Translations under genes and position numbers: made by a program
Assembly (NCBI GenBank): GCA_027718005.1
Contig: JALLOP010000032.1
Coordinates: 1-13,931, forward strand
From: Patescibacteria group bacterium AH-259-L07
GTDB taxonomy: Bacteria > Patescibacteriota > Patescibacteriia > UBA2591 > UBA6264
Length of the DNA stretch: 13,931 bases
Direction of reading: 5' to 3'
Notes under the pieces: generated by a model
Told to the model about the DNA's origin: nothing
What the model saw: only the letters and a program-made list of their open reading frames with translations
Databases searched by the model: none
Shown here: positions 6,308 through 13,825 of the stretch, in pieces
Layout of the letters: every line of letters begins with the position of its first letter
Numbering within the stretch: position 1 is the first letter of the stretch

Positions 6308-6595
6308 ATGACGAGTCAAAGTCTTTTCTATATCACCACCAGCGCGGCAATTATTGTGATTAGTATCCTGATTATTGTCTTAATTATTATTGCCATTGTG
6401 ATTGCGCTCAGGTTTGCCAAGTTTGCCCGCGGACTCTCCCGCGCATCGACCCGAATGGAAGAATTTTTTAAAACGCTCAAAGAAAAACTGAAATATTCTG
6501 CAATTATGGCACTCATGGCCGAAGGATTAAAAGAAACCATTGGGCTGATTAAAGAAAAACGAGGCGGCGGGAAAAAAGGCAAAAGGAAAAAATAA
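6308..6595 (+). CDS. Small single-pass membrane protein
   Basis: A 95-residue protein with one very hydrophobic helix (about residues 9-36, rich in Ile and Val). An amphipathic, probably coiled segment follows (about 40-80, with MEEFFKTLKEKLKYS and MAEGLKETIGLIKEK), then a very basic Gly/Lys tail. I do not recognise the family; the shape suggests an inner-membrane anchor with a cytoplasmic basic end that could touch nucleic acid or lipid head groups. The ATG at 6308 has no SD, but its leader resembles that of the 10105 gene (GTGAAACGCTTATG against GCGATAGCGCTTATG). It precedes dnaE by 81 bases, which contain a terminator-like hairpin, so co-transcription is uncertain. Confidence 0.65.
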   Translation: MTSQSLFYITTSAAIIVISILIIVLIIIAIVIALRFAKFARGLSRASTRMEEFFKTLKEKLKYSAIMALMAEGLKETIGLIKEKRGGGKKGKRKK

Positions 6596-6600
6596 AAAGT

Positions 6601-6651
6601 AAAAACGACAAGGAAAAATTTAAAACTTTTTAATTTTAAAATGTCGTTTTT
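6601..6651 (+). terminator. Hairpin between the small membrane gene and dnaE
   Basis: AAAAACGACA (6601-6610) pairs perfectly with TGTCGTTTTT (6642-6651). The 31-base AT-rich loop can form further A-T pairs, and a T-rich run follows. It could terminate or attenuate transcription before dnaE. No separate dnaE promoter stands out in 6652-6676. Confidence 0.5.
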
Positions 6652-6676
6652 CATTTTTCAATTTTAATGTTTAATT

Positions 6677-9600
6677 ATGTTTACTCATCTCCACACCCAC
6701 AGTCACTATTCTTTATTAGATGGTCTGCCTAAAATTGATGAACTCATCGCCGCAGCAAAAAAACATACTATGAAGGCATTGGCCTTAACTGATCACGGCG
6801 TCATGTATGGCGCCATTGAGTTTTATCAAAAGGCAAAAGCAGCTGGCATTAAACCAATTATTGGCATTGAAGCATATGTTGCCCGCCATGGCAAAGACAA
6901 AAAACGACCAAAAATTGATGAAAAACCGTACCATATCATCCTGTTAGCAAAAAACAATCAAGGGTATAAAAATTTATGCTTTTTAACCACCATAGCCCAT
7001 CTCGAGGGCTTTTATTATAAGCCCCGCATTGATTCTGTTGTTTTAAAACAATACTCTAAAGGAATTATTGCACTTTCAGGATGTATACAAGGAGAAATTC
7101 CACAATGTATAATTTCTAATCAATTAGATAAAGCAGAAAAAGCATTATTAACCTATAAGGAAATATTTGGCAATGATTTCTATTTAGAAATTCAAGATCA
7201 TCCAGGACTTGATAGACAAACACTGGTAAATAAAGCGCTCATTAAACTTTCAAAAAAACATAAGGTAGAGCTGGTTGCAACGGCTGATCTTCATTATATA
7301 GATGAAAGTGATAAACAAACCCAGGACATTTTACTTTGCATCCAAACCAAAAAAAAGAAAGCAGATAAAGATCGCTTATGCATGCTTGATGATGAATATT
7401 CGTTTCACTCAGCCCAAGAGATGATGCAACGATTTAAAAAACATCCTGAAGCAATTGAAAATACGCAAAAAATTGCTGATAGGTGCAATGTGGAAATAGA
7501 GCTGGGCAAAATAAAACTTCCCTACTTCCCGATCCCTGAAGGGAATCGGGATGACAAAGAGGGGGATGGCAAATCTGCTGACCAATATCTCAAAGACCTG
7601 TGTGAGAAAAAACTATCTGACCGGTATCCGCGAAAAACCCCTCACTTGCGCGCAAGTGAGGGGCAGGCTAAAGAAATTAAAAAACGATTGGAATACGAAT
7701 TATCTGTAATAAAGAAAACAGGATTTGCATCCTATTTTTTAATTGTGCAGGATTTTGTTAACTGGGCAAAGAATAATGGCATTGTGGTGGGCCCCGGGCG
7801 CGGATCGGTCGGAGGCTCTATTGTTTCATATATTTTAAACATCACTAATATTGATCCTTTACAATATGACCTGCTGTTCGAACGCTTCATGGTTCTTGGA
7901 CGTATTGCTCCTCCGGATATTGATTTAGATTTTGCTGACACGCGCCGTGATGAAGTAATAAACTATGTTGAAGATAAATATGGTAAAGACCATGTTGCCC
8001 AAATTATTACCTTTGGGACTATGGCGGCACGCGCGGCCATCAGAGATGTTGGCCGCGTGCTTGACTACCCCTATGCTTTTTGCGACAAACTTGCAAAAAC
8101 AGTGCCGTTTAATACAACGCTGAATAAAGCGCTTGCTATATCCCCAGAATTAAAAGAATTGTATCAAACGAACGAAGATGCAAAAACAATTCTTGATATG
8201 GCAAAAAAATTAGAAGGGGTTGTCAGACATGCATCAAAACACGCCTGCGGCGTCGTCATTACGCCAGAACCATTAACGAGCTATATGCCGATCCAATATG
8301 ACGTTGCTGATAAACAAACCATAATTAGTCAATACGAAATGCATGCAATTGAAGACTTAGGACTATTAAAAATGGACTTTTTAGGACTAAAAAATCTCAC
8401 GGTCATTGAAAACGCTGTCAAGATTATAAAGGCATTGCATGGGATTAGTATTAATATTGATGAAATTCCCTTGGATGACAAAAAAACATTTGCGATGTTA
8501 AAAAAGGCTCAGACAAAAGGGGTTTTTCAATTGGACGGAAGCGGTATGCGGCGATATTTAGAACAATTAAAACCCACCGCGCTTGAAGACATTATTACCA
8601 TGATCGCATTGTACCGCCCCGGGCCTATGGAGCTTATTCCTGAATATATTGGACGAAAACAGGGCAAAAAAAAGATCACATACCTTCACCCTAAACTAAA
8701 ACCCATATTAGAAAAAACATACGGCATTGCAGTTTTTCAGGAACAAATATTACAAATTGCTCGAGATTTAGCCGGCTTTACCTTAACTGAAGCAGATGTT
8801 TTACGCAAAGCAGTGGGTAAAAAAATTCCTAAGCTGCTTAAAAAGCAAAAACAAAAATTTATTAATGGTTGTATTAAAAATAACATTCCCAAAACTACTG
8901 CTGAAAAAATATTTGCTTTTATTGAACCCTTTGCCGGTTATGCCTTTAATCTCGCACACTCGACCTGCTATGCTATGATTGCATACCAGACGGCATATTT
9001 AAAAGCAAACTATACAACTGAATTTATGGCAGCACTCTTAACCGCGGACCAGAATGATATTGACCGTATTGGATTAGAAGTTGAAGAATGCAAAAAAATG
9101 AACATAGAGATTTTACCTCCTGACATTAATGAAAGTTATGAAAACTTTACGGTTGTAGAAAGTACATCATCAGAAAAAAACAAACAAGGCAGGATCAGAT
9201 TCGGACTCTTAGCTATTAAAAATGTAGGCAAGGGCATTGCTAAAAGTATTATTGATGAACGAGAAGAAAATGGCAGTTATCAAAACTTGGAAGATTTTCT
9301 CTCACGTGTACTGAGTAAAGATTTAAATAAAAAATCTTTGGAAAGTTTAATTAAAAGTGGGGCCATGGATGAATTAGGTGAGAGAGGTCAAATGTTGGAA
9401 AATATTACAACGCTAACAGAATTTGCGCGAAAAAAACAAAAAGATAAAGAACAGGGGCAAACCACCTTATTTGGCATACTCCCCGTTGGCGGCTCGCTTA
9501 GTTTAAAACTGAAAAAAACATCATCGGCGAAGCACCAACAAAAACTATTATGGGAAAAAGAACTGCTCGGCCTTTTTATCTCATCCCACCCCTTACAAGA

Positions 9601-9964
9601 ATATGAAAAGCTTATACAAAAATATGCGACACCAATTTCTCGGGCAAAAAACGATATCCCTTTGCAAAACCATATGCATAACAATAAGGTAAAAATTGTG
9701 GGGATTATCACTAATATTAAAAAAGTCACTACCTCAAACTCTCAAACCATGATATTTGTAAAAGTTTCAGACCCAACCGGCGAAATTGAAGCAATTGTAT
9801 TTCCTAATATTTTTAAGGCTCATGCTCACATATGGGAAGAAAATAACATCGTCTCTATTTCGGGCAGACTTTCTGATAAAGACGGTGTGCCAAAAATCAT
9901 TGCACAAACCGTAAAACAAGTAAACAAAGATACGCTCGATGAATGGTTGTTGAAAGGAAAATAA
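6677..9964 (+). CDS. dnaE: DNA polymerase III alpha subunit (DnaE type)
   Basis: A 1095-residue replicative polymerase, slightly shorter than E. coli DnaE. The order is PHP domain (about 1-280), linker, palm with PDIDLDF at 413-419 (D414, D416 and D567 as the catalytic Asp triad), thumb and fingers, a helix-hairpin-helix region near 842-865 (FGLLAIKNVGKGIA), and an OB fold at about 1004-1080. Little follows the OB fold, so the tau-binding tail is reduced or absent. The PHP ligand positions are all filled: H6, H8, D15, H40, E65, H86, C136, D204, H206, so the domain probably binds metal and may proofread. The linker at 289-331 contains two stretches that look inserted (NRDDKEGDGKS and TPHLRASEGQA), each coded by a hairpin-forming DNA element. 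The ATG has no SD, but HLHTHSHYS is the normal N terminus. Confidence 0.97.
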   Translation: MFTHLHTHSHYSLLDGLPKIDELIAAAKKHTMKALALTDHGVMYGAIEFYQKAKAAGIKPIIGIEAYVARHGKDKKRPKIDEKPYHIILLAKNNQGYKNLCFLTTIAHLEGFYYKPRIDSVVLKQYSKGIIALSGCIQGEIPQCIISNQLDKAEKALLTYKEIFGNDFYLEIQDHPGLDRQTLVNKALIKLSKKHKVELVATADLHYIDESDKQTQDILLCIQTKKKKADKDRLCMLDDEYSFHSAQEMMQRFKKHPEAIENTQKIADRCNVEIELGKIKLPYFPIPEGNRDDKEGDGKSADQYLKDLCEKKLSDRYPRKTPHLRASEGQAKEIKKRLEYELSVIKKTGFASYFLIVQDFVNWAKNNGIVVGPGRGSVGGSIVSYILNITNIDPLQYDLLFERFMVLGRIAPPDIDLDFADTRRDEVINYVEDKYGKDHVAQIITFGTMAARAAIRDVGRVLDYPYAFCDKLAKTVPFNTTLNKALAISPELKELYQTNEDAKTILDMAKKLEGVVRHASKHACGVVITPEPLTSYMPIQYDVADKQTIISQYEMHAIEDLGLLKMDFLGLKNLTVIENAVKIIKALHGISINIDEIPLDDKKTFAMLKKAQTKGVFQLDGSGMRRYLEQLKPTALEDIITMIALYRPGPMELIPEYIGRKQGKKKITYLHPKLKPILEKTYGIAVFQEQILQIARDLAGFTLTEADVLRKAVGKKIPKLLKKQKQKFINGCIKNNIPKTTAEKIFAFIEPFAGYAFNLAHSTCYAMIAYQTAYLKANYTTEFMAALLTADQNDIDRIGLEVEECKKMNIEILPPDINESYENFTVVESTSSEKNKQGRIRFGLLAIKNVGKGIAKSIIDEREENGSYQNLEDFLSRVLSKDLNKKSLESLIKSGAMDELGERGQMLENITTLTEFARKKQKDKEQGQTTLFGILPVGGSLSLKLKKTSSAKHQQKLLWEKELLGLFISSHPLQEYEKLIQKYATPISRAKNDIPLQNHMHNNKVKIVGIITNIKKVTTSNSQTMIFVKVSDPTGEIEAIVFPNIFKAHAHIWEENNIVSISGRLSDKDGVPKIIAQTVKQVNKDTLDEWLLKGK
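7528..7575 (+). repeat. Hairpin and TGACA tail inside dnaE
   Basis: CCCGAT (7528-7533) pairs with ATCGGG (7545-7550), and the inner CCC and GGG also pair with one bulged A. ATGACAAAGAGGGGGATGGC follows. The tail codes for NRDDKEGDGKS in a place where other DnaE proteins go directly from FPxPEG to the YL(R/K)xLC helix. Its base composition, G-rich on one strand, differs from the surrounding AT-rich coding sequence. Confidence 0.5.
7638..7663. repeat. Perfect 26-bp palindrome inside dnaE
   Basis: The arms CCCCTCACTTGCG and CGCAAGTGAGGGG are exact reverse complements with no loop. It encodes residues 321-329 plus flanks (TPHLRASEGQA) in frame, in the linker just before the conserved RLEYELSVI helix. 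Confidence 0.85.
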
Positions 9965-9975
9965 AATGATATAAT
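9947..9975 (+). promoter_or_regulatory. Promoter of the baseplate-J-like / thrS unit
   Basis: TGATATAAT gives a consensus TATAAT (9970-9975) with the TGn extension. TTGTTG (9947-9952) lies 17 bases upstream. It overlaps the dnaE stop codon. The 129-base leader (9976-10104) is A-rich and then T-rich, with no gene. Confidence 0.6.
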
Positions 9976-10065
9976 AATAAAATCAAAAACTAAAGATAAA
10001 AAATAAAAAACAAAAACATAAAAACATAAAAATTAATCTAATTAATCCGATTCCCAATATTTTTT

Positions 10066-10107
10066 ACCTTTTATTTTTAATATTTTATTTTAGCGATAGC
10101 GCTTATG
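10066..10107 (+). other. SD-less leader resembling the one at 6271-6310
   Basis: A T-rich run with TTTTTAATATTT-like sequence leads into TTTTAGCGATAGCGCTTATG here and TTTTAGTGAAACGCTTATG at the 6308 gene. Neither has a purine-rich SD. The conserved bases directly before the ATG may help start selection, or may reflect common ancestry. Confidence 0.4.
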
Positions 10108-11301
10108 CCCAATATCTTTATTTCTCCACACAATAAAATTGCATATATATTTTCAATACTTACCATACTTTTAGGCGCAAGTATAATTCTTGGCCATATT
10201 AGCACAAGCTATGGTGCAGAAATTGTAATTATCCCTGAGGCAGAAGAGATTGATGTAAATTTTAGAGTACAAATCGTCCAAGACTCGCCTTCGCATAAAG
10301 CTTCGGCGGAGCAAAATCAAGAAAATATATCTGATGAAGATCAAACACTGACGGGAAACGTTCTTGAAACGATTCAAAGTGCCAAAGATTCATATACTGC
10401 TGAGGCAACGGTATCAATGGAAGACTATGCTGAAGGAGAAATCACTCTTACTAATGACACATTCTCGCCCATCAATTTTGTCGCGAGCACACGATTTGCC
10501 TCTCCTGACGGCCTTATCTTTCGCGCCACCGATAGAGTATACATCCCCACAAAAGGCACCACTACGGCACGTGTCCGCGCTGATCAAATGGGCCCTGATT
10601 ATAACATAGGACCAACAACGTTTACTATTCCTGGGTTAAAAAGCCCCGCATTAATAGAGAATATCACTGCGATAAGTGAAAACGCTATGACGGGAGGGTT
10701 GAAAAAAACCGGCATTGTGATGCAGGCAGATATTGATAAAGCAGAAAAAGCTTTGTATGACACGTTGTATGCACAAGGGATCGATGAAATTGAACAACGT
10801 CTGTATGAAGCAAATTCAGCACAAACTGGTCTTAAAATTGTTATAAAATCACAAGAATTAGAAAAACAAACAAATGCTGCAGCTGGTCAAGAAAAGGCAG
10901 AGTTTACCTCCACGCTCAAATTAAAAATTGGCGCGGTAGCATTTAAAGAAAACGACCTGCTTGATTTTGCAATCTCACAATTAAAAAAAGAAATCCCTGA
11001 ACATAAAATACTTGCCGCATACGATTCTAGTAGCCTTTCCTACCGCTTATCAAGCTATGATCCAGATAAAGCGCGAGCTGAACTTGAGGCTCAACTTCGA
11101 GGATACATGGTTCTTGACGCAGGTCATGAAATATTGGAGAAAGTTCGCTTACGAAACTTATCTAAGTCTGAAGCCCAAACCTATTTAGAGAACTTTAAAG
11201 AAATCAAAAGCGCAGATATAAACCTATGGCCGCCATTCATCTTAAAAAAAGTGCCACACGATATTGGTAAAATTGATGTCACTATAAAAAAAATTAACTA
11301 A
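10105..11301 (+). CDS. Membrane-anchored baseplate-J/gp47-like protein
   Basis: A 398-residue protein with an N-terminal membrane anchor (about residues 11-36) and the remainder probably outside. Residues about 115-205 carry the pattern of baseplate-J core domains: FxSPDGLIFRATDRVYIPTKGTTTARVRADQMGP, GPTTFTIPGL and a TGG turn (spaced here, not one run). The C terminus (about 360-398) has WPPFILKKVPHDIGKIDVTI, a beta-rich ending I associate with baseplate-J-annotated proteins of Patescibacteria. No other phage-tail gene is nearby, so a cell-envelope role is more likely than a phage one. The DSPSHKASAEQ linker (about 63-73) is coded by another hairpin-prone stretch. There is no SD. The stop codon touches the thrS start, so the two are co-transcribed. 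Confidence 0.6.
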   Translation: MPNIFISPHNKIAYIFSILTILLGASIILGHISTSYGAEIVIIPEAEEIDVNFRVQIVQDSPSHKASAEQNQENISDEDQTLTGNVLETIQSAKDSYTAEATVSMEDYAEGEITLTNDTFSPINFVASTRFASPDGLIFRATDRVYIPTKGTTTARVRADQMGPDYNIGPTTFTIPGLKSPALIENITAISENAMTGGLKKTGIVMQADIDKAEKALYDTLYAQGIDEIEQRLYEANSAQTGLKIVIKSQELEKQTNAAAGQEKAEFTSTLKLKIGAVAFKENDLLDFAISQLKKEIPEHKILAAYDSSSLSYRLSSYDPDKARAELEAQLRGYMVLDAGHEILEKVRLRNLSKSEAQTYLENFKEIKSADINLWPPFILKKVPHDIGKIDVTIKKIN

Positions 11302-13074
11302 ATGACTAAAATTCAATATCCCATTGACACCCTTCGTCATTCAACCAGTCATTTAATGGCTGGGGCAATTTTAGAGCTATTTCCCAAAGCTAAATTTGGC
11401 GTCGGCCCTGCGATTGAGAATGGCTTTTACTACGATGTTGATATTGGCCGCGCCATAACTCCTGATGACTTAAAAAACTTGCAAAAAAAAATGAAGCATC
11501 TCAAACATAAAAACCTTACCTATGAACGAGACGAAATAAGCATTGATACGGCAATAAAACTATTTAAAGCGCTCAACCAACCATACAAGGTTGAGCTTTT
11601 AAACGACATTAAAAAATATGGGAGCACTGAAATTGATGCGCGAGAATCAGGATTGGCTAAATTAGGATCAGATAACGTAAGTATTTATAAGCTGGGCGGC
11701 TTTACTGACTTGTGCCGCGGCCCGCATGTAAGCTCTACCCGTGATATTGGGGTATATAAGCTATTAAAAATTGCTGGTGCCTACTGGCGCGGCAATGAAA
11801 AAAATAAAATGCTCCAGCGTATCTATGGTGTGGCATACTCTAAACAATCCGAGCTTGACACCTTTTTAAAACTCCAGGTTGAAATTGAAAAAAGAGATCA
11901 TCGAAAATTAGGAAAAGAGCTTGATCTTTTTAGCTTTCATGATGTTAGTCCTGGCGCTCCCTTTATCCATCATAAGGGCATGATTCTTTTCAAGGAACTA
12001 GAACGATATTGGCGCGAAATTCATGAAAAAGCAGGATATAAAGAGACCAGCACGCCTATTATGGTTAAAGACAGCGTGTTCTCTCAATCAGGACACTTAC
12101 AGCACTATCGCGAAAATATGTTTGGGCTGAAAGTAGAAAAAGAACAATACTTTTTAAAACCAATGAATTGTCCTGAATCCACGTTTATCTATAGAGCGCA
12201 TATGCGCAGTTATAAAGATCTACCCTTGCGGCTTTCTGAAATTGGCAGACTTCACCGCAATGAACTCTCTGGCGTATTAGGCGGCATGTTTCGCGTGCGC
12301 CAAATTACCATGGATGATGCACATATATATGCCACGCCAGATCAATTACAAACTGAGATCAGCAGCGTTTTAAAACTTATTAAGCTTTTCTATGCTCTTT
12401 TTAAATTTAAACCAACCTTTTATCTGGCAACAAAACCTGATGATGCAATGGGTGAAATAAAACTATGGCAAAAGGCTGAAAAATCATTACACTATGCGTT
12501 AAAAAAAAATAACATAGATTATGAGCTTAACCCAAAAGACGGTGCATTCTATGGCCCCAAAATTGATGTGCATATTAAAGATGCGCTTTCCCGTGACTGG
12601 CAGCTCGCAACCATTCAGCTTGACTTTCAAATGCCAGAGCGTTTTGATCTTAAATACATTGACAATAAAGGGAGAAAACAGCGGCCGATAATGATTCATC
12701 GGGCCATTTTTGGCTCATTTGAACGGTTTATTGGAATTTTAATTGAACACTATGCTGGTATTTTTCCTGTTTGGCTCTCGCCTACTCAAGTATATATCAC
12801 GCCAGTAGGATCAGCGCATGAAACACCTGCAAAAAAAATAACACAAGAGCTTGAAAATAATAACGTAAGAGTATGGCTTGATACACTTAATGAAACCATT
12901 CCCTATAAAGTCAGAAAAGCAGAAAAACAAAAAATTCCCTACATCTTAGTTATTGGAGACAAAGAAGCCAAAAGACGTACTCTTAATGTCAGAATGCGAG
13001 GCGCTAAAGTAGAGCGCATGGGCAGAAAAAAATTCATTGATACCATTCTTGATGAGATAGAAAATAAAAAATAA
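11302..13074 (+). CDS. thrS: Threonyl-tRNA synthetase lacking the TGS domain
   Basis: A 590-residue class II synthetase that charges tRNA-Thr. The protein begins directly with the editing domain: HSTSH at 13-17 and TDLCRGPH at 135-142 supply its His and Cys residues, so hydrolysis of Ser-tRNA-Thr is probably kept. The catalytic core follows: motif 1 near 219-275, motif 2 around GGMFRVRQITMDDAH (327-341), motif 3 GSFERFIGIL (471-480). Zinc ligands are C290, H341 and H466. The zinc Cys motif reads MNCPES, not the common MNCPGH. The anticodon-binding domain is about 497-590. The usual N-terminal TGS domain of about 60 residues is missing, and the upstream stop codon directly abuts the ATG, so no longer start is possible. 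There is no SD; translation probably depends on the preceding gene. Confidence 0.96.
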   Translation: MTKIQYPIDTLRHSTSHLMAGAILELFPKAKFGVGPAIENGFYYDVDIGRAITPDDLKNLQKKMKHLKHKNLTYERDEISIDTAIKLFKALNQPYKVELLNDIKKYGSTEIDARESGLAKLGSDNVSIYKLGGFTDLCRGPHVSSTRDIGVYKLLKIAGAYWRGNEKNKMLQRIYGVAYSKQSELDTFLKLQVEIEKRDHRKLGKELDLFSFHDVSPGAPFIHHKGMILFKELERYWREIHEKAGYKETSTPIMVKDSVFSQSGHLQHYRENMFGLKVEKEQYFLKPMNCPESTFIYRAHMRSYKDLPLRLSEIGRLHRNELSGVLGGMFRVRQITMDDAHIYATPDQLQTEISSVLKLIKLFYALFKFKPTFYLATKPDDAMGEIKLWQKAEKSLHYALKKNNIDYELNPKDGAFYGPKIDVHIKDALSRDWQLATIQLDFQMPERFDLKYIDNKGRKQRPIMIHRAIFGSFERFIGILIEHYAGIFPVWLSPTQVYITPVGSAHETPAKKITQELENNNVRVWLDTLNETIPYKVRKAEKQKIPYILVIGDKEAKRRTLNVRMRGAKVERMGRKKFIDTILDEIENKK

Positions 13075-13078
13075 ATAA

Positions 13079-13132
13079 ACTATCAGAGCCGGGCTTCGAT
13101 AGTGGGGTATTTATAAAAATGACAGGATGACA
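13079..13132 (+). repeat. Hairpin and TGACA tail after thrS
   Basis: ACTATC (13079-13084) pairs with GATAGT (13098-13103), with partial pairing inside. It begins four bases after the thrS stop and may act as a terminator, though the following GGGGTATTTATAAAA is a poor U-tract. ATGACAGGATGACA (13119-13132) then matches the tail at 4070-4075 and relatives. Confidence 0.45.
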
Positions 13133-13171
13133 CTTTGTTTCAACTGTATACACTATTATGACTAAAAACAA

Positions 13172-13209
13172 AAAACTTCCTGCCTCGAGGGCTCGAGGAA
13201 GAAAGTTTT
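13172..13209 (-). terminator. Terminator between convergent genes
   Basis: CCTCGAG (13183-13189) and CTCGAGG (13192-13198) form the core stem, and AAAACTT (13172-13178) pairs with AAGTTTT (13203-13209) outside it. On the minus strand TTTTTTGTTTTT follows, so it serves the 13242-13715 gene best. It could also stop thrS transcription. Confidence 0.75.
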
Positions 13210-13241
13210 AAATTACCATTTGAAGCAACCTTTTTTCTTAA

Positions 13242-13715
13242 TCAATCGCTGTCACGCTTCAGGGAATACCATACTCCAAACGTTCTTTCCTTATCTGCGA
13301 CTTTCTGATAAAAACCAATTCCGATAAGGGTGGCAGCATCATTTCCCGCATTCTGGTATCCGGAAAGTCCGACAAGGGTCCAAGCATCTCTCCCCGCATT
13401 CTGGTATCCGGAAAGTCCGGCGGCGATCCAAGCATCTCTCCCCGCATTCTGGTATCCGGAAAGTCCAAAGAAAGTGAAAGCAACATTTCCTGCATTCTGA
13501 TAAAGTGACGCTACGGAATAGGTATTCTTTCCTGTTATATTTCCTATTACGGTAAAAACAGTACCATTAAAATTAAAGGGCAGACAAAGGAGCGCCAATA
13601 AAGCAATTCTCTGAACATGCTTACTCCTCAAGGGACGATCTCTGAGCCAGCTTATCCAATACCATATGCCAAGGTAGATAGGAACAGTTATAACAAAGAG
13701 TGCAATGTTTCCCAT
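13242..13715 (-). CDS. Membrane protein with five 16-residue repeats
   Basis: A 157-residue protein with two hydrophobic segments (about 4-24 and 36-57) and then five tandem 16-residue units starting at Y72, Y88, Y104, Y120 and Y136. The first three are of the form YQNAG-x-x-A-x-x-x-x-GLSG; the last two are looser (IGIGF, then a degenerate YQKVADKERTF). The regular Gly, Tyr and hydrophobic spacing suggests a beta-solenoid or surface repeat, which is inference. The gene has a strong SD (AAGGAGG, eight bases before the ATG), a good promoter (13791-13819) and a terminator (13172-13209), and runs opposite to thrS. I do not recognise the family. The repeat count may vary between strains. Confidence 0.75.
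   Translation of the reverse strand: MGNIALFVITVPIYLGIWYWISWLRDRPLRSKHVQRIALLALLCLPFNFNGTVFTVIGNITGKNTYSVASLYQNAGNVAFTFFGLSGYQNAGRDAWIAAGLSGYQNAGRDAWTLVGLSGYQNAGNDAATLIGIGFYQKVADKERTFGVWYSLKRDSD
13263..13502 (-). repeat. 48-bp coding tandem repeats
   Basis: GCATTCTGGTATCCGG recurs at 13348, 13396 and 13444, with a diverged copy at 13492: an exact 48-bp period that matches the 16-residue protein repeats. The middle units are almost identical in DNA, including synonymous positions, which suggests recent expansion or conversion. Confidence 0.9.
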
Positions 13716-13747
13716 GATTGTTTCCTCCTTACGTTAAGGTTCCTGTT

Positions 13748-13775
13748 TTTTCTGCCGCATCATTGTGGCAGAAAA
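13748..13775 (-). other. Leader hairpin of the repeat-protein gene
   Basis: TTTTCTGCC (13748-13756) pairs perfectly with GGCAGAAAA (13767-13775), forming a 9-bp stem with a 10-base loop in the transcribed leader. It has no U-tract on the minus strand, so a stabilising or regulatory 5' hairpin is likelier than a terminator. Confidence 0.55.
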
Positions 13776-13790
13776 CATTGATCATAATCT

Positions 13791-13819
13791 ATTCTATCAT
13801 AATTCCATTAAAAAGTCAA
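13791..13819 (-). promoter_or_regulatory. Promoter of the repeat-protein gene
   Basis: Minus-strand TTGACT (13814-13819), 17-base spacer, TAGAAT (13791-13796) preceded by TGA, an extended -10. Confidence 0.75.
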
Positions 13820-13825
13820 GTGTGG

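Noticed and set aside
7638..7663. Assembly fold-back artefact as cause of the dnaE palindrome
   Set aside because: The reading frame continues intact on both sides into conserved DnaE sequence, and only 26 bases are palindromic; an artefact would normally disrupt the frame or be longer.
10284..10314. Hairpin-like CTCGCC...GGCGGAG in the baseplate-J-like gene as a confirmed inserted element
   Set aside because: The stem has a bulge and few pairs, and it codes a linker where length varies anyway. Noted as possible but not counted as a member.
13259..13495. Second minus-strand ORF with its own repeats
   Set aside because: A frame-shifted reading of the 48-bp repeats. The period is a multiple of three, so any open frame stays open. 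The 13242-13715 frame has the SD and membrane helices.
13348..13502. CRISPR array
   Set aside because: The units are contiguous coding repeats without unique spacers of constant length between identical repeats.
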